A stretch of 7,600 nucleotides of DNA. Origin: Bacillota bacterium. Its GTDB lineage: Bacteria; Bacillota; Clostridia; Peptostreptococcales; Anaerovoracaceae. The notes beneath the pieces are model-generated. The model ran no database searches and was not told where the DNA came from. It was given only the letters and a program-made list of their open reading frames with translations. The translations under genes and the position numbers were made by a program. This document shows, piece after piece, positions 1 to 6,442 of this stretch (position 1 is the stretch's first letter; every line of letters begins with the position of its first letter). The DNA lies in contig JAFWFF010000059.1 of assembly GCA_017515765.1 (NCBI GenBank), forward strand, positions 1 through 7,600. Reading direction: 5' to 3'.

Positions 1-282
1 GATACGGAAAATGTATTTACCTATCCGGGCGGAAAGCGTGATTCAGGGATAGAGGACGCGACAATTGTCGCGACGCACATGCTCCTTGCGGCTTATAATG
101 AGGGCGTGGACAGCTGCTGGGTGAATTTCTTTGATCCGGAACTTCTGGAGGCGGATCTGGGCTTGCCCGGAAACGAGAAGATCCTGATGCTCATGGATCT
201 AGGCTACGCGGCTGAGGGAGCCGGACCGCTCCCGAACCACGGATCCAGAAAGCCTCTGAGCGAGACCGTTACTTATCTGTAA
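1..282 (+). CDS. Nitroreductase family protein, C-terminal part (5' end outside window)
   Basis: This is the last 93 residues of a nitroreductase-family flavoprotein, which is usually about 170-200 residues long, so roughly the N-terminal half lies left of the window. Family members are cytoplasmic FMN-dependent oxidoreductases that use NAD(P)H to reduce nitro-aromatics, quinones or flavins; the substrate here cannot be told. The visible part has the family's central helix (IEDATIVATHMLLAAYNEG, then SCWVNFFDP), which normally packs at the dimer interface near FMN. It is followed by the LGLPGNEKILMLMDLGYAAE strand and a closing NHGSRKPLSETVTYL, close to the usual 'lGyp...R.pl.e.v' ending. It reads in frame from base 1 to a TAA at 280-282. 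The next gene starts 22 bp later with no terminator between, so the two are probably cotranscribed. The family call is firm and the function open. Confidence 0.9.
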   Translation, partial: DTENVFTYPGGKRDSGIEDATIVATHMLLAAYNEGVDSCWVNFFDPELLEADLGLPGNEKILMLMDLGYAAEGAGPLPNHGSRKPLSETVTYL

Positions 283-304
283 GGGCAGCACAGGGAATAC
301 TGAA

Positions 305-2239
305 ATGAAGAGAGAACATGCATTTAAGATCCTGGCGGCGCTGGCGCTCGTCCTCCTGATCGCGGCGGGAGCGATGCCGGGAACGAGCGGCGCAGCTTAT
401 GCCGCCTCGCCGGTCACCATAACAGAGCAGCCGCAGGACGTCACGGTCACATGCCCCGAAGGCGCGGAGTTCCACGTTGAAGTGGACCACCCGGAGAACG
501 TCGCGTCATATCAGTGGGAACTGAGCGACGGAAGCAATCTGTTCGTCATGAACGGCAAGACCGCGACTACCGACACGCTCTATATTCCGGGAACTAACAC
601 CTACAACAACAGCTTCACGATCCACTGCGTCATCACCGATCTGGACGGGAACGAGACGGTATCAGACGACGCGGTGCTTTCCTATACGAACCGGCATGAG
701 GAGCCGACGGTCCTTTATGTCGGCGAGTTCGGCGTGCAGCCCGGCGAGACCTTTGATCTGGCAGGGGCAGGTATGGGAAGCGGCACGGTCGAATTTGATG
801 CCGACGGCGTAAACGTCACGTTCACCGACTTTAAATTCAACAACGAGCTCATCTATTCCGACGCGCATATCTGCGATGCGATGGGCATCCTGCTCGAAGC
901 TCGCCACTCGGAAGTGCCTGAGTACTACTTCCACTTCAAAGGCGACTGCGTCATAGACAATTCATTCTATGATCCCGACTACAACGCCGCGGGCGTCACG
1001 TTCAACTCCTTCTTCCAGTGCGGAGACAGCGGCAACAAGCCGACGATCATAATCGACGGAGACGGGCTGACGCTTAAGGGCGGCAGCAACGCCATATATT
1101 CCGACGGGAACATCGAGATCGCCTGCGAGCTCCATACGGAACCGAACGAGCACATCTTCCACGACTCGATCACCTGCTTCAACCTCTATGTGGACGAGAA
1201 CGTCAAAGTCCAGCTGCGAGCCCAGGGCACAGGCATACTGACCAAAGGCGACGCGCGCTTCTATCCGGGCTCTGTCACCACGATCTACTCCGAAGCCCCG
1301 CACGTCTCGGTCGGGCCGACCATGAAGTCTTTGGTCAAAACCGCCGGTTCGATGTATCTCGACAAAGCAGAGCTGAACATTGACGGAAACGCGAACCCCG
1401 ACCAGTTCGTCCCCTACGGAGCGTACCTGGTCAACCTGAACGGCATCGACTGCGAGGCGTATCTGAACGCTGACGCCAGCAAGATAAACGTCCTGCTCAG
1501 CGCAATGGAATCCGATGAGTTCTTCGCGATGAACTATGTCGGCATAGTGGGCGGCGACGAGAATACCGCTTTTGATTTCTCGAACGGTTCCGAGGTGAGC
1601 GTGATCATCGACTGCCCGGAAGTCGTGAACGGAACGGGTCTCTACCAGCCTGAGAAGATAGTGGTCGAAGGCGGATCCTCGCTGAGCGTCGAGATCAACA
1701 CCGCCGGCGAAGCGTCAGGCATAGAGGCAGACCGGTCGCTCACGGTCACGGACTCCCTCGTTGAGGCAAAGGTAGCTTCCGCGGACAAATACAGCGAAGC
1801 GGGCGTCGAGGGCACAACGTACGGCATAGTCTGCGGCCTAGCGGAGATAAGCCTCAGCAAACCCGATTACAAGGTCCACAGCCTCGCGGAGAACGGACTC
1901 GCGTTCGCGGCCGATACCGGGGAGAGGACCGAAGAACCGGTAGAATACGTGAAGGACTACGCTCCTCAGTTTATCGTCCTCGGCGAAGGCACAGAGATCA
2001 TCCTTCCGGAAAAGTCCGAGGTGAGCCTCTACGGAGTCCCGGGATACGGGACCACGATCAAAGCCGAGGCGGTCTACGACAGCTCCGACACGTCCGCGCC
2101 GGCGCAGGAAGTCGTCTTCGGGTCCAAGACAGGAGGATCCGGCGGAGTGATGGGCAAGGTATGGGCGCCGATAGCCGTAGTGGTCGGTATAGCGCTGATC
2201 GCTATGGTAGTGCGCGCGTTTAAGGGAAGCAACAAATAA
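305..2239 (+). CDS. Secreted Ig-like/beta-solenoid protein with C-terminal membrane anchor, function unknown
   Basis: This 644-residue protein appears to be exported and held on the outer face of the membrane. Residues 1-33 form a signal peptide: basic MKR, a long Ala/Leu/Ile core, and a likely cut after AYA (A33). Residues 36-130 resemble a bacterial Ig-like domain, with ITEQPQDVTV, SYQWELSDG around W71 and FTIHCVITD on a late strand. From about residue 190 to 530 the sequence is rich in beta strands, and a Gly/Ala-hydrophobic turn recurs near residues 194, 230, 263, 310, 372, 413, 445, 472 and 507, as in right-handed beta-helix proteins. A Gly/Ser linker (about 609-617) leads to one membrane segment (619-636) and a basic tail, RAFKGSNK. 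There is no LPXTG sortase motif. AGGGA at 292-296 lies 8 bp before the ATG and supports this start. No catalytic motif was recognised; adhesin, glycan-binding or structural roles are all possible. Gene reality and location are firm, but the fold is inferred. Confidence 0.85.
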   Translation: MKREHAFKILAALALVLLIAAGAMPGTSGAAYAASPVTITEQPQDVTVTCPEGAEFHVEVDHPENVASYQWELSDGSNLFVMNGKTATTDTLYIPGTNTYNNSFTIHCVITDLDGNETVSDDAVLSYTNRHEEPTVLYVGEFGVQPGETFDLAGAGMGSGTVEFDADGVNVTFTDFKFNNELIYSDAHICDAMGILLEARHSEVPEYYFHFKGDCVIDNSFYDPDYNAAGVTFNSFFQCGDSGNKPTIIIDGDGLTLKGGSNAIYSDGNIEIACELHTEPNEHIFHDSITCFNLYVDENVKVQLRAQGTGILTKGDARFYPGSVTTIYSEAPHVSVGPTMKSLVKTAGSMYLDKAELNIDGNANPDQFVPYGAYLVNLNGIDCEAYLNADASKINVLLSAMESDEFFAMNYVGIVGGDENTAFDFSNGSEVSVIIDCPEVVNGTGLYQPEKIVVEGGSSLSVEINTAGEASGIEADRSLTVTDSLVEAKVASADKYSEAGVEGTTYGIVCGLAEISLSKPDYKVHSLAENGLAFAADTGERTEEPVEYVKDYAPQFIVLGEGTEIILPEKSEVSLYGVPGYGTTIKAEAVYDSSDTSAPAQEVVFGSKTGGSGGVMGKVWAPIAVVVGIALIAMVVRAFKGSNK

Positions 2240-2261
2240 ACAAAAAGGAGATTTTGATCAC

Positions 2262-3722
2262 ATGGATGAGAAGAGACTGATCGATGAGAGGATTAGGAAC
2301 GAGGCTCTGAAGAGCCGCGTAACCACACCTGAGGAAGCCGCCCTCCTGGTGAATGACGGCGACGTGGTCGGAATGAGCGGATTTACCGGAGTCGGATACC
2401 CGAAGGCCTTCCCCCGCGCGCTCGCGGCCAGAGCGGAGAACGGCGACAAGGTCGGGATCACACTGCTCACCGGAGCATCGACCGGCGAAGACCTCGACGG
2501 CGTCCTGAGCAGAGCGGGAGTGATCAAAAGGAGATATCCCTACCAGTCCAACAAGGACCTGAGAGACAGGATCAATTCCGGCGAGATCAAATACGTCGAC
2601 ATCCACCTGAGCCAGCTCCCCATAATGGTAAAGAGGGGCATCTTCGGAAAGGTCAACCTCGCGGTGGTAGAGGCTGCGGCGATCACTGAAGAAGGGAACA
2701 TCGTCCCGACAGCCTCGGTCGGCGCCGCGAACACTTTCGTGGAGTACGCTGACAAGGTGGTGGTCGAGATCGCGGCTGCGATACCCGCCGAGATCGAGGG
2801 CATACACGACATCTACACCAGCGAGAAGGTACCGAATACCAAGCCGATCCCGATCCTCGCTCCGGGAGACCGCATCGGTACCACATACATCCCCTGCGAC
2901 CCCGATAAGATCGCTGCCATCGTGTTCAGCGACCGCGTGGATGGAAACGTCGAACTGAAGCCCGCCGACGCGGAACAGCAGAAGATCGCGGAGCATTTGA
3001 TCGACTTCCTGAAGAAAGAAGTCGAAGCCGGAAGGCTCACCGACCCGCTTCCCCCGCTCCAGTCCGGAGTAGGCGGCGTGGCGAACGCCGTGCTGAGCTG
3101 CCTCGCCGCGTCAGACTTCACCGACCTCACGGTATACACCGAAGTCATGCAGGACGCGGTAGTCGACCTGATAAACGCCGGGAAGGTTAAGACGGCCTCC
3201 GCGACCGCCCTCACGATCTCACCGTCCAGGAAGAAGGAAGTGTTCGATCACATCGCGGACTTCAAGGACACCCTGATCCTCAGGCCGCAGGAGATCAGCA
3301 ATTCACCGGAAGTTGTCGCGCGTCTCGGAGTCATAGCGATGAACACCGCGATCGAGGCAGACCTCTCCGGAAACGTGAACTCCACCCATATCGGCGGAAC
3401 GCGCATGATGAACGGGCTCGGAGGGTCCGGCGACTTTGCCAGGAACGCGGGGCTCACGATATTCTCGACCGCCTCCACGGCCAAGGGCGGAAAGCTCAGC
3501 TGCATCGTCCCGGTAGTCTCCCACGTGGACCACACCGAGCACGACGTGGACGTGATAATCACGGAGCAGGGGACGGCCGACCTCAGAGGCCTTACGGCAT
3601 TCGAAAGAGCCGAGCTCATCATCGAAAACTGCGCGCATCCCGACTTCAAGCCCGAGCTCAGGGCTTTCCTGGAGCGCGCTAAGAGCAAGACCCCGATGGG
3701 CCACGGAATCATAGCGGAATAG
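2262..3722 (+). CDS. Acetyl-CoA hydrolase/transferase family protein, succinyl-CoA:acetate CoA-transferase type
   Basis: This 486-residue cytoplasmic enzyme belongs to the class I CoA-transferase family of AarC, Cat1 and ScpC. It moves CoA between acyl groups through a glutamyl-CoA thioester, for example succinyl-CoA + acetate to acetyl-CoA + succinate. The match runs from the N-terminus: VVGMSGFTGVGYPK, LLTGASTGEDLDG, then the CoA-binding loop LQSGVGGVANAVL (residues 266-278). Next come YTEVMQD with the expected catalytic Glu294, NSTHIGGTRMMNG, and the glycine loop GGSGDFARNA starting at Gly387, where AarC-type enzymes place the oxyanion-hole glycine. VSHVDHTEHDVDVIITEQG and ADLRGLTAFERA follow. 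AAGGAG at 2245-2250 lies 11 bp before the ATG. The C-terminus ends soon after CAHPDFKPELRAFLERA and lacks about 20-30 residues of tail, including a His-containing segment found in AarC. The acyl substrates (succinate, acetate, propionate, butyrate) cannot be fixed from sequence. The gene sits 22 bp after the surface-protein gene and 19 bp before a carboxylate-exchanger gene. Confidence 0.93.
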   Translation: MDEKRLIDERIRNEALKSRVTTPEEAALLVNDGDVVGMSGFTGVGYPKAFPRALAARAENGDKVGITLLTGASTGEDLDGVLSRAGVIKRRYPYQSNKDLRDRINSGEIKYVDIHLSQLPIMVKRGIFGKVNLAVVEAAAITEEGNIVPTASVGAANTFVEYADKVVVEIAAAIPAEIEGIHDIYTSEKVPNTKPIPILAPGDRIGTTYIPCDPDKIAAIVFSDRVDGNVELKPADAEQQKIAEHLIDFLKKEVEAGRLTDPLPPLQSGVGGVANAVLSCLAASDFTDLTVYTEVMQDAVVDLINAGKVKTASATALTISPSRKKEVFDHIADFKDTLILRPQEISNSPEVVARLGVIAMNTAIEADLSGNVNSTHIGGTRMMNGLGGSGDFARNAGLTIFSTASTAKGGKLSCIVPVVSHVDHTEHDVDVIITEQGTADLRGLTAFERAELIIENCAHPDFKPELRAFLERAKSKTPMGHGIIAE

Positions 3723-3741
3723 CAGAACAAGAGGTGCGGAA

Positions 3742-4938
3742 ATGGTTTACTTAGGCGGAGTAGTAGGAAGCATATTCTCGATAATATTCATAGTCTTCCT
3801 GATCATGACGGTCGGATATCTGCTCGGCACCGTATCGGTCAAAGGGATATCGCTCGGCACAGCCGGAGTGCTTCTCGCGGCTATCATCTACGGTATCATC
3901 GCGAGCAAAGTCCCCAGCTTCTTCATCGGAGAAAGGGAGATAGCGCTCTTCAGCGACGCGCTGAAGAGCCGGTTCAGTTTCGTGTCGAGCCTGGGAACCG
4001 CGATGTTCGTGACTTCGGTCGGACTCATCGCGGGACCGAAATTCTTCCGTTCGCTGAACAGGAAGTTCCTCGTCTACATCCTGATGGGACTCATAATCAT
4101 CGGATGCGGCGCCCTCATCACGGTGGCGTTCACTTTGATCGACCCGAACCTGAGGCCTGAGATGGCGGTCGGCCTCATGACCGGAGCGCTCACCAGCACG
4201 CCGGGACTTTCGGCAGCGCAGGAGGTCGCAGGCGACGCCGGAGACCTTGTTACCACCGGGTACGGAATAGCGTATCTGTTCGGAGTGCTCGGGGTCGTGT
4301 TCTTTGTACAGCTCATGCCGAAGATCCTGAAGGTCAATATTGAAGAGGAAGTAAAGAGATTCTCTGCGGCCGACACGGTCACGCTGACAGATGAAGAGAT
4401 GAATCTCCGGAAGGTCGACCCGATCGGATTCTTCCCATTTGCTCTCGCGGTGACGCTCGGATGTGTCATCGGTGCGATCAAAGTCCCGGGGATCAACTTC
4501 TCCCTCGGAAACTCCGGAGGCTGCCTGCTCGCGGGACTCATCGTCGGACACTTCGGGCATATGGGCAACCTCGACCTGAGGATATTCAAGACCACCCTGA
4601 ACTTCCTGAGAGAGCTTGGACTCGCGCTCTTCCTGATAGGAGCGGGCGTGCCGGGCGGAGTGAACTTCATCTCCAACATCAGGCTGTCCTATTTCCTCTA
4701 CGGAGTGGTCATCACGCTCGTACCGATGATCCTGGGATACATAATCGCCAAGAAGGTGTTCAAAGTCGACCTGTTCAACGCTCTCGGCTCGATCACCGGA
4801 GGCATGACCAGCACGCCGGCGCTTGGCGCTTTGATCCACACGGCGGGCACCGACGACGTCGCCGCGTCCTATGCAGCGACATATCCGATAGCTCTCGTAT
4901 GCGTGGTGCTTGCGGCTAAGATAATCATACTTCTGTAA
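3742..4938 (+). CDS. AspT/SucE-family (aspartate:alanine exchanger, AAEx) transporter lacking RCK_C domains
   Basis: This 398-residue inner-membrane protein has two copies of the Asp-Al_Ex membrane domain. The copies are marked by matching motifs GALTSTPGL (residues 148-156) and GGMTSTPAL (353-361), each followed by a small-residue helix. Each half has about five or six hydrophobic segments. The central cytoplasmic stretch is only about 30 residues (roughly 197-227, KVNIEEEVKRF to LRKVDP). Classic AspT and YidE-type members are about 540-560 residues with a large central loop carrying RCK_C (TrkA_C) domains, which are absent here. Known relatives exchange aspartate for alanine (AspT of Tetragenococcus) or export succinate (SucE of Corynebacterium glutamicum). 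GAGGTG at 3731-3736 lies 5 bp before the ATG. The position directly after a CoA-transferase gene suggests a carboxylate or amino acid substrate; that is inference. Family confidence is high and substrate confidence low. Confidence 0.88.
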   Translation: MVYLGGVVGSIFSIIFIVFLIMTVGYLLGTVSVKGISLGTAGVLLAAIIYGIIASKVPSFFIGEREIALFSDALKSRFSFVSSLGTAMFVTSVGLIAGPKFFRSLNRKFLVYILMGLIIIGCGALITVAFTLIDPNLRPEMAVGLMTGALTSTPGLSAAQEVAGDAGDLVTTGYGIAYLFGVLGVVFFVQLMPKILKVNIEEEVKRFSAADTVTLTDEEMNLRKVDPIGFFPFALAVTLGCVIGAIKVPGINFSLGNSGGCLLAGLIVGHFGHMGNLDLRIFKTTLNFLRELGLALFLIGAGVPGGVNFISNIRLSYFLYGVVITLVPMILGYIIAKKVFKVDLFNALGSITGGMTSTPALGALIHTAGTDDVAASYAATYPIALVCVVLAAKIIILL

Positions 4939-4948
4939 CGGCGCTGTA

Positions 4949-6340
4949 ATGGCAAAGAGCATCGACAAAACTGAACTTTTCGCGAGAACACCGGTCCCCA
5001 AAGCCCTGAGGACGATGGCGATCCCTACAATCGTGAGCCAGCTGATAAACCTGGTCTACAATGTGGTCGACACGTTTTTCATCGGCAGGACCGGTAATTC
5101 TTTTATGGTGGCCGCGACGACGATCGCCTTTACTCTCGTGATGATGATGACCGCCCTGAGCAACCTCTTCGGCATCGGCGGAGGGAGTCATGTGGCGCGG
5201 CTCATGGGGGCAGGGCACTCCGAGAAAGCAAAATCGGTAAGCTCCTTCTGCCTGTACGCGAGCATACTCATGGCTCTCGCGTATTCCGCCCTGATAGGGC
5301 TGTTCCTGGAGCCGCTCCTGAAGTTCTTCGGGGCGTCGGACCAGACCCTCGGCTTCGCGAAGAGCTATACCGTAATCGTCATAGTGATCGGAGCGCTCCC
5401 CGGGATACTCTCGCTCGTGCTGGCCCACCTTCTCAGGAATACGGGCTATTCCGGCAAAGCGAGCATAGGCCTCTCGGGCGGCGGGCTTCTGAACGTGGCG
5501 CTCGACCCTTTGTTCATGTTCGTGATCATGCCGAAGGGACAGGAGGTCACCGGAGCGGCTCTCGCGACTTTGATCTCTAATATCTGCGCGTGCGCGTATC
5601 TTCTGGCGGCGTATGCCCGGGCGTCGCGCAAGTCTCCTCTGAGCATAAACCCCGCCGACGCGAGGCAGGCCGACAGGGAGAACATCCGCAAAGTCATCTC
5701 CGTCGGCGTCCCTTCCGCGATCCTGCCGGGTCTCTTTGATGTGGCGAACATCTGCCTGAACATCCTCGCCGCGGGCCACAGCGACCTGGTGCTCGCGGCC
5801 ATGGGAATCGTCATGAAGGCGGAGAGGATACCTAACGCCATCAACATCGGCATCTGCCAGGGGATGCTCCCGATCGTAGCTTTCAACCTGACTTCCGGCG
5901 ACCATGCCCGCATGAAAGAGACGCTGGATACAGCGAGGCGTGCCGGGCTCACGATAGCATTCACATGCATAGTTTTGTTTGAGTTACTAGCGGGCAGGAT
6001 CAGCGGCGTGTTCCTCAGCACGACAGGCGGGAATGCCGAGAGCGCTGTGAGGACTCTCGCGTACGCGGCACTGTTCCTCAGGATCCGCTGCCTCGCGTCG
6101 CCCGTGCAGTTCATGAATTATTATTCGTCGTTCTCACTGCAGGCTCTGGGCGACGGCAGGAGGACCATGATCCTCTCGATCGTCCGCGAGCTGGTGATAT
6201 ATATCCCATTCATGTTCATCCTGAACATCCCCTTCGGGGAGATCGGCCTCGCCGCGTCCCTTCCGGCAGGGGAAGCCTGCTCGGCAGTCTTCGCGTTCCG
6301 GCTTCTGAGCAAAGCGCTTAGGGAGCGCCGGAAGGACTGA
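4949..6340 (+). CDS. MATE family efflux transporter
   Basis: This 463-residue, probably 12-helix membrane protein of the multidrug and toxic compound extrusion family exports cationic drugs or metabolites in exchange for Na+ or H+. Visible family features are IPTIVSQLINLVYNVVDTFFIGR (about residues 25-47, the first helix, quoted here as IPTIVSQLI and YNVVDTFFIGR), GIGGGSHVARLMGAGH from about residue 75, GLLNVALDPLFMF at about 180, and GMLPIVAFN at about 305, the counterpart of the first-half motif. Length matches the DinF/MepA-like branch. The start is 10 bp after the exchanger stop codon, and no good Shine-Dalgarno sequence precedes it, so translation may be coupled to the upstream gene. The next in-frame ATG (5015) would remove the conserved 'F.rtPvpk' lead-in and has a GAGGA only 2 bp away, so 4949 is preferred. 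The substrate is unknown. A LysR-type regulator gene lies downstream. Confidence 0.93.
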   Translation: MAKSIDKTELFARTPVPKALRTMAIPTIVSQLINLVYNVVDTFFIGRTGNSFMVAATTIAFTLVMMMTALSNLFGIGGGSHVARLMGAGHSEKAKSVSSFCLYASILMALAYSALIGLFLEPLLKFFGASDQTLGFAKSYTVIVIVIGALPGILSLVLAHLLRNTGYSGKASIGLSGGGLLNVALDPLFMFVIMPKGQEVTGAALATLISNICACAYLLAAYARASRKSPLSINPADARQADRENIRKVISVGVPSAILPGLFDVANICLNILAAGHSDLVLAAMGIVMKAERIPNAINIGICQGMLPIVAFNLTSGDHARMKETLDTARRAGLTIAFTCIVLFELLAGRISGVFLSTTGGNAESAVRTLAYAALFLRIRCLASPVQFMNYYSSFSLQALGDGRRTMILSIVRELVIYIPFMFILNIPFGEIGLAASLPAGEACSAVFAFRLLSKALRERRKD

Positions 6341-6370
6341 TCATTACGCATCGCATCACAATATGCCTAC

Positions 6371-6399
6371 TTGATTATTTGATGCCTTAGCCGTATAAT
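6371..6399 (+). promoter_or_regulatory. Sigma-70/sigma-A type promoter for the LysR gene
   Basis: A -35 element TTGATT (6371-6376) and a perfect consensus -10 TATAAT (6394-6399) are separated by exactly 17 bp. Transcription should start near 6405-6407, leaving a leader of about 36-38 nt before the ATG at 6443. It lies in the one AT-rich stretch of the window and is the only convincing promoter seen, so lysR can be expressed apart from the upstream cluster. Confidence 0.8.
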
Positions 6400-6409
6400 A
6401 GTGTCACTA
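6399..6409. promoter_or_regulatory. Palindrome over the lysR start site, possible operator
   Basis: TAGTG-T-CACTA is a perfect inverted repeat with 5-bp arms around a single T. It begins on the last base of the -10 box and covers the predicted transcription start. A repressor bound here would block the promoter, so autoregulation by the LysR protein or control by another factor is possible. Short palindromes can arise by chance, and LysR boxes are usually longer (T-N11-A) and further upstream, so the assignment is tentative. Confidence 0.3.
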
Positions 6410-6432
6410 CAATATTATTCCCATATATGTAC

Positions 6433-6437
6433 AGAGG
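6433..6437 (+). promoter_or_regulatory. Ribosome binding site deciding the lysR start
   Basis: AGAGG ends 5 bp before the ATG at 6443 and is the only plausible Shine-Dalgarno sequence in the leader. It rules in 6443 rather than an in-frame GTG at 6401, which touches the -10 box and would lie at or upstream of the transcript's 5' end. Confidence 0.7.
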
Positions 6438-6442
6438 CGTCC

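Noticed and set aside
148..170. Possible promoter or separate short gene start inside the nitroreductase fragment
   Set aside because: The frame is open from base 1 and the residues before the first internal Met fit the nitroreductase family, so this is a cut gene and not a small one.
2220..2996. Minus-strand open frame (258 codons) opposite the CoA-transferase start
   Set aside because: It would cover the operon junction and its ribosome binding site. No family resemblance was seen, and the plus-strand gene is certain.
3751..5001. Long minus-strand open frame (416 codons) opposite the exchanger gene
   Set aside because: Its translation is highly charged and repetitive in Glu/Arg/His with no domain pattern, and it mirrors a clear membrane-protein gene. 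GC-rich codons on one strand often leave the other free of stops.
4925..5905. Minus-strand open frame (326 codons) opposite the MATE gene
   Set aside because: It has an Arg/His/Glu-rich composition unlike a folded protein, no ribosome binding site was recognised, and it fully overlaps a well-supported family gene.
5015..6340. Shorter MATE protein starting at ATG 5015
   Set aside because: The GAGGA upstream is only 2 bp from this ATG, and the conserved lead-in to the first helix would be lost.
6341..6370. Possible terminator for the MATE gene
   Set aside because: No stable stem followed by a T-run could be found; only short GCAT/ATGC half-sites are present, so the upstream transcript may read into lysR.
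6401..6442. 14-residue N-terminal extension of the LysR protein from GTG 6401
   Set aside because: It overlaps the promoter, has no Shine-Dalgarno sequence, and adds residues not typical of the family.
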